DNA from: Entoloma clypeatum
Lineage: Eukaryota; Basidiomycota; Agaricomycetes; Agaricales; Entolomataceae
Length of the DNA stretch: 64,000 nucleotides
Direction of reading: 5' to 3'
Assembly (NCBI GenBank): GCA_963565915.1
Contig: OY751492.1
Span: forward strand, 1-64,000
Position numbers and translations under genes: made by a program. The notes under the pieces are model-generated. The model saw only the letters and a list, made by a program, of their open reading frames with translations, did no database searches and was not told the origin of the DNA. This document shows positions 1-8,049 of this stretch, piece by piece. Position 1 is the first letter of the stretch. The number at the start of each line of letters is the position of its first letter.

Positions 1-220
1 CCCCTAACCCCTAACCCCTAACCCCTAACCCCTAACCCCTAACCCCTAACCCCTAACCCCTAACCCCTAACCCCTAACCCCTAACCCCTAACCCCTAACC
101 CCTAACCCCTAACCCCTAACCCCTAACCCTAACCCCTAACCCCCTAACCCCTAACCCCTAACCCCTAACCCCTAACCCCTAACCCCTACTAACCCCTAAC
201 CCCTAACCCCCTAACCCCCT
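1..220. repeat. Terminal telomere repeat tract (CCCCTAA)n
   Basis: About 30 tandem copies of CCCCTAA run to the first base of the window, so this is a chromosome end with the C-rich strand on top; the G strand unit is TTAGGGG. Variant units occur: a few CCCTAA and CCCCCTAA, and one interrupted unit near 186-192 (CCCCTACTAA). The tract passes directly into a 5'-truncated PLE copy at about 221. Confidence 0.97.
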
Positions 221-254
221 CTCGCACCCACGATTTTCCGCTGACCCCGGGGAC

Positions 255-599
255 TTGGCGTCTGTTATGGACGACGAGGACCTGACGGTCATGGTTCACA
301 CCGCAGGGGGGGTAACCCCCATGCCGGATATCCGGGTGTTAGGATTTGATAAACGAAAATTCTTGGTATCGCGAAAGCGTACTCTGAATTTATTTGACTT
401 AACTACTCTTTGGAAAAAGGTGGTGATCACAGGAATGGACAAGGAAGCTTCGCGCCAGTCCCCGGTTGTTCGGCTGTCTGCAGACGAACTCGAGGACTCC
501 TCAGATTCAGAACTATCTGAAACCGAAGGAACCGCACTGGCGCACCTTGTAAATACTCGTCAGAGTCTCGGAGACGCTTGGTTGTCTCGTCACGACTGA
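255..599 (+). pseudogene. C-terminal remnant of PLE reverse transcriptase, subfamily A
   Basis: Only the last ~115 residues of the RT protein remain. They are colinear with the C-terminus of the full copy at 10329: both contain the PMPDIRVLGF and KRKFLVSRKRTLNLFDLT strings, an acidic serine-rich stretch and the ending SLGDAWLSRHD. There are no catalytic motifs in this fragment, so it cannot encode an active enzyme. The reading frame is still open to its stop, consistent with recent truncation rather than decay. Confidence 0.85.
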
Positions 600-1015
600 G
601 TGTCTTGGCGCTTCGCGGCGTCGAGGGGGATATGGGAGAACAGTTGGATGTACCGGCTAGACCTACCTGCGTTATGGCGTGTGTATCCCTTTTGTAGTTA
701 GTAGTTTAAGTACGAACGCTGCGGAAGGAGCATATGGGAGAACAACGCTAGAGTACCATAATAGTGAGAATTAACTCCTTGCTACCACAGACTTACCTAC
801 GAAAGTGAGTCCCCCTTCATTCTCTGACCATTCCGGTTCTTTAACGGTGGTGAAAATCCACCCTGTCGGTGTAGCTGACCAACGACTTACGGTATAGCGC
901 CTTCGTGCGCAATGGAAAACCATAGGAATTAGCCTTGGAGCCTAACCCTAACCGTAAGCTCAGTTTATATTGAAAAGATATATGCCTGCCTATTGACACA
1001 CAATAGCCAACAGCT

Positions 1016-1097
1016 TAACCTAACCTTACCCCCTAACAGTAACCCCTTACTCCTAACCCCTAACCCCTAACCTAACCCTAACCGGTTAACGTTAGGG
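1016..1097. repeat. Internal telomere-like tract inside the PLE 3' UTR
   Basis: A run of degenerate C-strand telomere units (TAACCCC variants) ends in an inverted junction, CCCTAACCGGTTAACGTTAGGGG, where a G-strand unit faces the C-strand units. The same tract occurs in copy 2 (about 1973-2054), copy 4 (about 5474-5556) and copy 6 (about 10752-10834). It is therefore part of the element and not an insertion boundary. Confidence 0.8.
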
Positions 1098-1143
1098 GCT
1101 GGGGGTGAGTCCGGCCTTTGCTAGACTCAACGACGGACGTGCG

Positions 1144-1174
1144 CCCAACCCTAGGGTTGGGTTGGGAATGTGGG
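1144..1174 (+). other. Palindrome and G-quadruplex motif in PLE 3' UTR (copy 1)
   Basis: CCCAACCCTAGGGTTGGG (1144-1161) is a perfect palindrome. Overlapping it, four G3 runs at 1154, 1159, 1164 and 1172 with loops of 2, 2 and 5 nt match the standard intramolecular quadruplex pattern on the sense strand. The four G3 runs are kept in subfamily B (near 5610-5632 and 10888-10910), although other bases there differ. Confidence 0.65.
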
Positions 1175-1520
1175 TCATCTCGCTCAGCTGGTGTCGGTTC
1201 GAACAATCGACATGTCTAGCGATGAGATGACTTGCTTGTTCGCCCTTGCTTACTCCAGCTCTGATGTCGACCATTGTGTCTGGCGTTTTTACGTACATTT
1301 CGTAAATAATGTACTTAGGTGGTTTCCCGTAACTGTTCTTACATGTTACTGGGTATTGGTTAGTTTTCTTGTTGTGTGTCCTTTGGGATAACGGTCTTCG
1401 CCTTCAAAGATCTTCGGACTTTGATGTGGGAGCGATCCGTTATCTCGGTTCACTCGGGTCTCACCCGGACCGCTGGTCCGTGATGGGGATTCCCCATAGC
1501 CTTACCCTTGCAGGGTCCTG

Positions 1521-1560
1521 AGGCACGTGTTACTATGAAATTTCATGGTGGCACGTGCCT
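1521..1560 (+). other. 40-nt inverted repeat (AGGCACGTG hairpin), PLE subfamily A
   Basis: Two 20-nt arms can pair along their whole length in sense RNA. The outer nine bases (AGGCACGTG/CACGTGCCT) and inner six (ATGAAA/TTTCAT) are Watson-Crick pairs; the five between them pair with two Watson-Crick and three G-U pairs. It recurs at 2478-2517 and 2992-3031. In subfamily B the same location, just after the TTGCAGGGTCC string, holds a different hairpin (5966-5986, 6489-6509, 11244-11264). Confidence 0.7.
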
Positions 1561-1646
1561 GTGATGGGCGCTGTCTGGGCGAGCGCCGTGTGGCGTCTTC
1601 CCTGTCGCGCGACTGTCGGACTATGTGTCGAAGTGAACAATAGGCA

Positions 1647-1696
1647 GAGTCAGCTGCCCCAGAGAACAATAGCGTTATTGTTCTCTGGCATGACTC
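1647..1696 (+). other. Long hairpin just upstream of hammerhead, PLE copy 1
   Basis: The inner stem is 13 perfect base pairs (CCAGAGAACAATA with TATTGTTCTCTGG) closed by a GCGT loop. It sits inside an outer GAGTCA/TGACTC stem. The hairpin ends 8 nt before stem I of the hammerhead. The same structure is at 2604-2653, 3118-3167, 6059-6108, 6582-6631 and 11337-11386, with an identical inner stem in both subfamilies. Confidence 0.8.
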
Positions 1697-1704
1697 AACC
1701 GATT

Positions 1705-1784
1705 GCCGTTTTCGGACCTGATGAGGCCTATAAAGGCCGAAATAGGATCCTGGACTTATCCCAAGTCCTATTGTCCACATCGGC
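1705..1784 (+). ncRNA. Type I hammerhead ribozyme, PLE copy 1
   Basis: All catalytic-core elements are present: CTGATGA (1718-1724), stem II GGCCT/AGGCC with an ATAA loop (1725-1738) and GAAA (1739-1742). Stem III is ATAGGA paired with TCCTAT, followed by the unpaired U expected 5' of the scissile bond (1772). Stem I has two helices, GGAC/GTCC and GCCG/CGGC, separated by an internal loop and open at the ends, which makes it type I. Predicted self-cleavage is between 1772 and 1773. Hammerheads of this class are known in Penelope-like elements. A competing hairpin, GGACTT/AAGTCC, would sequester the 3' strand of stem III. Confidence 0.9.
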
Positions 1785-1801
1785 ACACAGGCCCCTCAGT
1801 C

Positions 1802-1832
1802 GCACTCCTCCTCGCTGCGCTCGTCGTAGTGC
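1802..1832 (+). other. 3'-terminal hairpin of PLE copy 1
   Basis: A GCACT/AGTGC stem encloses a C-rich loop a few bases before the telomere tract. Copies 2 and 3 have the same sequence near 2759-2789 and 3273-3303. Subfamily B ends in a different hairpin at the same place, with stem CCTTC/GAAGG, near 6226-6242, 6750-6766 and 11503-11520. A conserved terminal structure next to the priming end suggests RT or template recognition; that role is inferred. Confidence 0.55.
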
Positions 1833-1836
1833 TCCT

Positions 1837-1870
1837 CCCCTAACCCCTAACCCCCTAACCCCTAACCCTA
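1837..1870. repeat. Telomere tract between PLE copies 1 and 2
   Basis: About five CCCCTAA-type units lie between the 3' end of copy 1 and the truncated 5' end of copy 2. The last unit reads CCCTAC instead of CCCTAA at the element junction. Confidence 0.92.
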
Positions 1871-2793
1871 CGAAAACCATAGGAATTAGCCTTGGAGCCT
1901 AACCCTAACCGTAAGCTCAGTTTATATTGAAAAGATATATGCCTGCCTATTGACACACAATAGCCAACAGCTTAACCTAACCTTACCCCCTAACAGTAAC
2001 CCCTTACTCCTAACCCCTAACCCCTAACCTAACCCTAACCGGTTAACGTTAGGGGCTGGGGGTGAGTCCGGCCTTTGCTAGACTCAACGACGGACGTGCG
2101 CCCAACCCTAGGGTTGGGTTGGGAATGTGGGTCATCTCGCTCAGCTGGTGTCGGTTCGAACAATCGACATGTCTAGCGATGAGATGACTTGCTTGTTCGC
2201 CCTTGCTTACTCCAGCTCTGATGTCGACCATTGTGTCTGGCGTTTTTACGTACATTTCGTAAATAATGTACTTAGGTGGTTTCCCGTAACTGTTCTTACA
2301 TGTTACTGGGTATTGGTTAGTTTTCTTGTTGTGTGTCCTTTGGGATAACGGTCTTCGCCTTCAAAGATCTTCGGACTTTGATGTGGGAGCGATCCGTTAT
2401 CTCGGTTCACTCGGGTCTCACCCGGACCGCTGGTCCGTGATGGGGATTCCCCATAGCCTTACCCTTGCAGGGTCCTGAGGCACGTGTTACTATGAAATTT
2501 CATGGTGGCACGTGCCTGTGATGGGCGCTGTCTGGGCGAGCGCCGTGTGGCGTCTTCCCTGTCGCGCGACTGTCGGACTATGTGTCGAAGTGAACAATAG
2601 GCAGAGTCAGCTGCCCCAGAGAACAATAGCGTTATTGTTCTCTGGCATGACTCAACCGATTGCCGTTTTCGGACCTGATGAGGCCTATAAAGGCCGAAAT
2701 AGGATCCTGGACTTATCCCAAGTCCTATTGTCCACATCGGCACACAGGCCCCTCAGTCGCACTCCTCCTCGCTGCGCTCGTCGTAGTGCTCCT
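1871..2793 (+). mobile_element. PLE copy 2 (subfamily A), UTR only
   Basis: It begins at the GAAAACCATAGG string corresponding to about 914 of copy 1 and is essentially identical to copy 1 from there to the 3' end, offset 957 bp. It has no coding sequence left. It keeps the internal telomere-like tract, quadruplex motif, all hairpins and a hammerhead. Near identity with copy 1 means the two insertions derive from closely related templates. Confidence 0.88.
2662..2741 (+). ncRNA. Type I hammerhead ribozyme, PLE copy 2
   Basis: Identical to the copy 1 ribozyme, shifted by 957 bp: CTGATGA core, stem II GGCCT/AGGCC, GAAA, stem III ATAGGA/TCCTAT and a two-part stem I. Predicted cleavage is between 2729 and 2730. 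Confidence 0.9.
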
Positions 2794-2823
2794 CCCCTAA
2801 CCCCTAACCCCCTAACCCCCTAC
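2794..2823. repeat. Telomere tract between PLE copies 2 and 3
   Basis: Four C-strand telomere units with CCCCTAA and CCCCCTAA forms lead into copy 3 through a CCCCCTAC junction unit. Confidence 0.92.
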
Positions 2824-3307
2824 GTATTGGTTAGTTTTCTTGTTGTGTGTCCTTTGGGATAACGGTCTTCGCCTTCAAAGATCTTCGGACTTTGATGTGG
2901 GAGCGATCCGTTATCTCGGTTCACTCGGGTCTCACCCGGACCGCTGGTCCGTGATGGGGATTCCCCATAGCCTTACCCTTGCAGGGTCCTGAGGCACGTG
3001 TTACTATGAAATTTCATGGTGGCACGTGCCTGTGATGGGCGCTGTCTGGGCGAGCGCCGTGTGGCGTCTTCCCTGTCGCGCGACTGTCGGACTATGTGTC
3101 GAAGTGAACAATAGGCAGAGTCAGCTGCCCCAGAGAACAATAGCGTTATTGTTCTCTGGCATGACTCAACCGATTGCCGTTTTCGGACCTGATGAGGCCT
3201 ATAAAGGCCGAAATAGGATCCTGGACTTATCCCAAGTCCTATTGTCCACATCGGCACACAGGCCCCTCAGTCGCACTCCTCCTCGCTGCGCTCGTCGTAG
3301 TGCTCCT
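2824..3307 (+). mobile_element. PLE copy 3 (subfamily A), short 3' fragment
   Basis: The shortest subfamily A copy (~484 bp). It begins at the GTATTGGTTAG string matching about 1352 of copy 1 and is otherwise the same to the 3' end, offset 1471 bp. It retains the AGGCACGTG hairpin, the 13-bp hairpin, the hammerhead and the terminal hairpin. Confidence 0.88.
3176..3255 (+). ncRNA. Type I hammerhead ribozyme, PLE copy 3
   Basis: Same sequence and helices as the copy 1 ribozyme. Predicted cleavage is between 3243 and 3244, leaving about 64 nt to the element 3' end. Confidence 0.9.
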
Positions 3308-3330
3308 CCCCTAACCCTAACCCCTAACCC
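3308..3330. repeat. Telomere tract between PLE copies 3 and 4
   Basis: Three C-strand telomere units mark the switch from subfamily A to subfamily B copies. Here the 5' junction of copy 4 is CCC-ACTGG, without the CCCTAC unit seen at most other junctions. Confidence 0.92.
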
Positions 3331-3434
3331 ACTGGATTATAGAGAAGAGCCTCGATCTGCTTAATGACCTCCAGAATTATATAGAAATTCCGGAGTTCCA
3401 AGCTAATCTAATTTTCGCTCACCAATGTACTTCC

Positions 3435-5051
3435 ATGGGGAACATAGCTAAACTAGCCTTTGACGTTCACCCCCTTGGAAAGCAGTTAGCGCGCTTTTTG
3501 CGATCTAAGATCACCCTCAAAGAAGAAAACGGGGGATTCGCTAAACATACTGTGCCGCAATTCTACGGTATTCCCAAAATTCATAAGGAACCCGTTAAGA
3601 TGCGTCCCATCATACCATGCCACAGTGCCATCCAGAATCCCGCTGCTAAGTACATTTCAAAATGTCTCAAACCGCTTGTTAAAGCGGCGCCTACCATTAT
3701 TCACGGTACCAAAGACTTGGCGATAAAATTGAGCAAATTACGAATGATCCCCGATAAAAGATTTTATCTTGTCACCGGCGACGTCGTTGCATTCTACCCC
3801 TCCATTCCAATTCAACGATGCATTGACATCGTTGATACTCTATACTGTGAATGGTCCGGCTTTGATTTAGATGCAGACTACGCGCTGATAGACAGAGACG
3901 ATTTACAATTGCACGAACTATTCCTGCAATGTCTCCTTATCGGTAATCGTAATTTAATAACACAGTTCCAGGACAAATTCTATAAACAGCGTCGAGGCCT
4001 TGCTATGGGCGTAGCTGATTCTCCAGACTTAGCCAACTTGTATGGTTGGTATTTCGAGAGATACTGTGGAATTTTGGAAGATCCCTCCGTAGCCTTCTAC
4101 GGTCGGTATATCGATGACGTTCTGGCTTTAGTATATGCAGAGTCTGAAGCTGAAGCGCTTCAAACTATGCAAATAGTCGTCATTGAAGACTGTGTTATTG
4201 AATGGAATGTGTCTGGGTCCCATCAACCCTTCTTAGACATGATGTTATACCGCGACGAAAGAGGCGCGTTACAACACATGCCATATCGCAAAGCACGTTC
4301 TCATTTGGAAAGAATTCCATACATCTCACACCATCCCCTCGACGTGAAACGAGGAACTTTTATTGGAGAGATGTCGAGGCTCGCCACGCTATGTAGTCTT
4401 CAATCGACTTACCTTAGGGCACTACAGCAGTTGGTTCTGCTGTATGTGAAGCGCGGCTACCCCGAAGAACTCGTTCGAGCTTGGCTCAAGAAATACAGTG
4501 CTGACAGTTGGGCTAAACGTCTCAACGAAGTGAGAAAGGCACCTGCAGAGGTGTTAGTACTTAAGTCTAAATTCAACGAGGCATGGAATTACTTTTCCGC
4601 AAAAGAACTTGGTGACACCATCATCGGTTTCTGGCGCGATTATCTAGATCACGCTGAGCAAGGGAAATTCTCCCTCTCACACCCGCGATTCTCTGCTGAC
4701 CCAGGAGACTTGGCGTCTGTTATGGACGACGAGAATCTTACGGTTGAGGTACATACCTCTGGGGGCATTGTCCCCATGCCAGACATCAGGGTGTTAGGAT
4801 TCGATAAACGAAAGTTCTTAGTGTCGCGGAAGCGCACTCTGAACTTATTTGACTTAACTAGCCTTTGGAAAAAGGTGGTGATCACAGGAATGGACAAGGA
4901 AGCTTCGCGTCAATCTCCAGTTCTTCGGCTGTCTGAAGATCTCGAGGACTCCTCAGATTCAGAATTATCTGAAACCGAGGGAACTGCGTTGGCGCACCTT
5001 GTAAATACTCGTCAGAGTCTGGGAGACGCTTGGTTGTCTCGTCACGATTGA
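3435..5051 (+). pseudogene. 5'-truncated PLE reverse transcriptase (copy 4)
   Basis: An open frame of 538 codons from an internal Met, equal to the C-terminal half of the copy 6 protein. The RT motifs are all present: PQFYGIPKIHK, the motif A string TGDVVAFYPSIP, the motif B string GLAMGVADSPDLANLYG, and catalytic YIDD. The N-terminal part and ORF1 are missing, so autonomous activity is unlikely, though a catalytic fragment might be translated. The C-terminus contains no GIY-YIG endonuclease, as in Coprina and Athena types. Confidence 0.85.
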
Positions 5052-6115
5052 GTATCTTTGACGCCACGCTTGTGGCGTCGAGGGGGATATGGGAGAATAG
5101 TTGGAAGCACCGGCTAGACTTACCTGCGTTATGGCTTGTGTATCCCTTTTGTAGTTAGTAGTTTAAATACGAACACTGCGGAAGGAGCATATGGGAGAAC
5201 AACGCTAGAGTGCTATAATAGAGAGAACTGACTCCTTATTTCCACAGACTTACCTACGAAAGTAAGTCCCCCTTCTCACTCTGACCATTCCGGTTCTTTA
5301 CTGGTGGTGGAAACCCACCCTGTCGGTACAGCTGACCAACGACTTACGGTACATCGCCTTCGTGCGAAATGGAAAACCATAGGAAAATCGCCTTGGAGCC
5401 TAATCCTAACCGTAAGCTCAGCTTATATTGAAAAGATATATGCCTGCCTATTGATATACAATGGCTTACAGCTTAACCTAACCCTTACCCTTACCCCTTA
5501 ACCCCTTACTCCTAACCCCGAACCCCTAACCTAACCCTAACCGGTTAACGTTAGGATCGGTGGTGAGTCCGGCCTTTGCTAGACTCAACGATGGACGTGC
5601 GCCCAACCTTAGGGTTGGGTTGGGATTGTGGGTTATCTCGCTCAGCTGGTGTCGGATCGGACATTCGACATGTCTAGCGATGAGATGATCTGCTTGTTCG
5701 CCCTTGCTTACTCCTACTCTGATGTCAACACATTGTGTCTGATGCTTTTTCGTACGTTTCGTAAATAGCGTACTTAGGGTGTTGCCTGTAACTGTTCTTA
5801 CGGTTTTTGGGTTCTGGTTAGTTTACTTGTTGTATATCCTTCGGGATAGCTTTTCGTCTTCAAAGTTCTTGAGACTTTGATTTGGGAACGACTCGCTATT
5901 TCGGTTCACTGTGGTGCGCCTTTCTGTCGGTTTGCTGATGGGGATTCCCCATAGCCTTGTCCTTGCAGGGTCCCTTCGGGACCCTGTTCGGTTCCGGGTT
6001 GTGGCGTGCTTCCCTGTCACGCCGCTGTCAGACTAGGCCCAAAAGTGAACAATAGGCAGAGTCAGCTGTCCCAGAGAACAATAGCGTTATTGTTCTCTGG
6101 AATGACTCAACGATT

Positions 6116-6194
6116 GCCGTATTCGGACCTGATGAGGCCTTTAAAGGCCGAAATAGGATCCTGGACTTTCCCCAAGTCCTATTGTCCACTCGGC
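6116..6194 (+). ncRNA. Type I hammerhead ribozyme, PLE copy 4
   Basis: The subfamily B version has the same core and helices as subfamily A. The stem II loop is TTAA instead of ATAA, and the stem I internal loop is TATTC/ACT instead of TTTTC/ACAT. Changes fall only in loops while stems are unchanged, which supports a maintained RNA structure. Predicted cleavage is between 6183 and 6184. Confidence 0.9.
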
Positions 6195-6250
6195 ACAGGC
6201 CCCACAGTCGCCCCCTTCCATAGTCCTTCTTTGTGAAGGAACTACTTCTT

Positions 6251-6278
6251 CCCTAACCCCTAACCCCTAACCCCCTAC
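6251..6278. repeat. Telomere tract between PLE copies 4 and 5
   Basis: Four C-strand units, the last being CCCCCTAC at the copy 5 junction. Confidence 0.92.
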
Positions 6279-6773
6279 GTTTCGTAAATAGCGTACTTAG
6301 GGTGTTGCCTGTAACTGTTCTTACGGTTTTTGGGTTCTGGTTAGTTTACTTGTTGTATATCCTTCGGGATAGCTTTTCGTCTTCAAAGTTCTTGAGACTT
6401 TGATTTGGGAACGACTCGCTATTTCGGTTCACTGTGGTGCGCCTTTCTGTCGGTTTGCTGATGGGGATTCCCCATAGCCTTGTCCTTGCAGGGTCCCTTC
6501 GGGACCCTGTTCGGTTCCGGGTTGTGGCGTGCTTCCCTGTCACGCCGCTGTCAGACTAGGCCCAAAAGTGAACAATAGGCAGAGTCAGCTGTCCCAGAGA
6601 ACAATAGCGTTATTGTTCTCTGGAATGACTCAACGATTGCCGTATTCGGACCTGATGAGGCCTTTAAAGGCCGAAATAGGATCCTGGACTTTCCCCAAGT
6701 CCTATTGTCCACTCGGCACAGGCCCCACAGTCGCCCCCTTCCATAGTCCTTCTTTGTGAAGGAACTACTTCTT
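6279..6773 (+). mobile_element. PLE copy 5 (subfamily B), short 3' fragment
   Basis: About 495 bp, beginning at GTTTCGTAAATAGCG (matching about 5756 of copy 4) and running to the 3' end, offset 523 bp from copy 4. Non-coding. It lies directly upstream of the full-length copy 6, so its hammerhead could release the 5' end of a read-through transcript of copy 6, in the way tandem PLE copies provide a pseudo-LTR. That use is inferred. Confidence 0.87.
6639..6717 (+). ncRNA. Type I hammerhead ribozyme, PLE copy 5
   Basis: Identical to the copy 4 ribozyme. Predicted cleavage is between 6706 and 6707, about 167 nt upstream of the ORF1 ATG of copy 6. A transcript starting upstream would be trimmed here to begin with the 3' hairpin and telomere-repeat sequence. 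Confidence 0.9.
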
Positions 6774-6786
6774 CCCTAACCCCTAC
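6774..6786. repeat. Telomere tract between PLE copies 5 and 6
   Basis: A short tract, CCCTAACCCCTAC, with the CCCCTAC junction unit. Confidence 0.85.
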
Positions 6787-6873
6787 TTGACTGGTTCATG
6801 CCCAACATCGTCGACGACAACCTTGCACACCGTTCCTGTCGTCATTACTTCACCCTCCCTTCCCCACCTCTCA

Positions 6874-7996
6874 ATGGCACCCACTTCTGCATCTCATGCC
6901 TACGCCGGTTTCAACCGCGCACTCTCCCCGCTCGCCGGCGTCCTCGCCGCCGCAGCACCCAGCTCCAGTTTGGAAAACACCTCCGACATATATGTGGCCG
7001 CGCTTGCCGCCGCAAATAGCGTCGAGGACGTCGTTTCCCAAGTCCCACTGGACTTTCGCGTTGCCTTACGCCCTCTTCTTCTCAAGACGAAGACGCAGAC
7101 CGAACAACTCTGCGGCATGAAGTCCACCCTTGCCCGGTGGACCGAACTCAAAGGCCAGGGGGACTACCCCCCTGAGGTGCGTCGTTCAGCACCAGCTCTT
7201 CAGTTTTCGAAGGGCTACTCTGGACAGGCCGAGGCGGACGCGTTCCGCAAGGCCTCCGAGAAGTTACACAAGGACTTCCTCGACAGCTCCTTCTCCAACT
7301 TGTTTCGCGCCAAGGAGACGGAGCTGCAGTTCCTCCAGAACGAACTCATTCCCCAACGCCTCCACACCACGTACTACGTCGTCGTGAAGGAACGGATCTC
7401 TGTCCTTTGCAAGGAGAAACAGGTCCCCGTCTTTGAGGACGGCGCCGAGCCCGGTGAGCTCGTCGTTTCGGAATGGATCCCCGACCCTGCGATGAAGACT
7501 ACCGCCCTCGCCTTCATTCGCGCTCTGGTTCGGTTCCCCCTCCGCGTCATCTCGGTGGTCGAAGCTATCGACAACGCCCAGAAGATGAAGACTTCGCGGA
7601 AGAAGGAAATCGCCGCCGCTGCCAAAGTCGCCCAAGGCGACGTCGGCGTCTCCAAGGACACCTTGGAGAAACTCGTCGAGAAAGCGGTACAGCGGCGCGT
7701 CGGAGAGCAGGGCAAGGTCCGTAGTTCACACTATCTTCCTTCCCCCATCAGTTTAGCTGATTCAACGGTCTTCTTCTTAGTCCCTCCCCAAGGGCCTGAA
7801 GTTCAACAAGAACAAGAAGGATGGCAAGACCCGCTCGTCGACCTCCTCCTCCTCCAAAACGGTACCCCCGCCGAAACCGTTCGTCCCGCCCCCCGCCCGC
7901 AAAGCCAGGGCCAAAGCGCGGGCAATTGGAGGAGACGCCAAAGGCAAGAAGGCTCCCAAGAAGGATGCCAAGGGGAAGGGCAAGGCGCGGCAGTAG
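6874..7996 (+). CDS. PLE ORF1 protein, spliced, with lysine-rich tail
   Basis: Proposed exons are 6874-7716 and 7781-7996, giving 352 residues. The 64-nt intron has donor GTCCGT, a CTGAT branch site and acceptor CTTAG, and joins in phase 0. After splicing, the second exon reads a basic tail of ~71 residues dominated by Lys, Ala and Pro (for example KFNKNKKDGKTRS and KKAPKKDAKGKGK) before TAG. The first exon encodes an Ala-rich N-terminus and a mostly helical region rich in charged residues. No known domain was recognised; a nucleic-acid-binding ORF1 role is suggested by the basic tail. The ATG is the first in frame; the open frame extends 29 codons upstream without another ATG. Confidence 0.6.
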
Positions 7997-8049
7997 CCGC
8001 TTATATTTCTCTCGGGGCCCCCGCCCCCTCGTCTAACGTGAGTCTTAAG

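Larger units (their letters stand above)
221..1836 (+). mobile_element. PLE copy 1 (subfamily A), 5'-truncated
   Basis: Telomere-most Penelope-like element copy. It starts inside the C-terminal coding region of the RT ORF, at the point matching about 9950 of the full copy, and runs through a ~1.2 kb 3' UTR. It differs from subfamily B by scattered substitutions in the coding part and larger differences in the UTR. The UTR contains an internal telomere-like tract (about 1016-1097), a G-quadruplex motif, three hairpins and a hammerhead ribozyme, then ends at the telomere repeats beginning at 1837. The 5' truncation abutting telomere repeats fits terminal addition and capping, as known for Athena and Coprina elements. 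Confidence 0.88.
3331..6250 (+). mobile_element. PLE copy 4 (subfamily B), 5'-truncated
   Basis: It starts in the middle of the RT ORF at the point matching 8609 of copy 6 and appears identical to copy 6 from there to the 3' end, offset 5278 bp. It contains the RT catalytic domain, full 3' UTR, internal telomere-like tract, quadruplex motif, hairpins and hammerhead. Near identity of ~2.9 kb points to recent insertion or to copying from copy 6. Confidence 0.9.

Noticed and set aside
1092..3364. Short ORFs on both strands in the PLE 3' UTR copies
   Set aside because: They overlap ribozymes, hairpins and telomere-like repeats, repeat exactly with the copies, and show no protein-like conservation between subfamilies.
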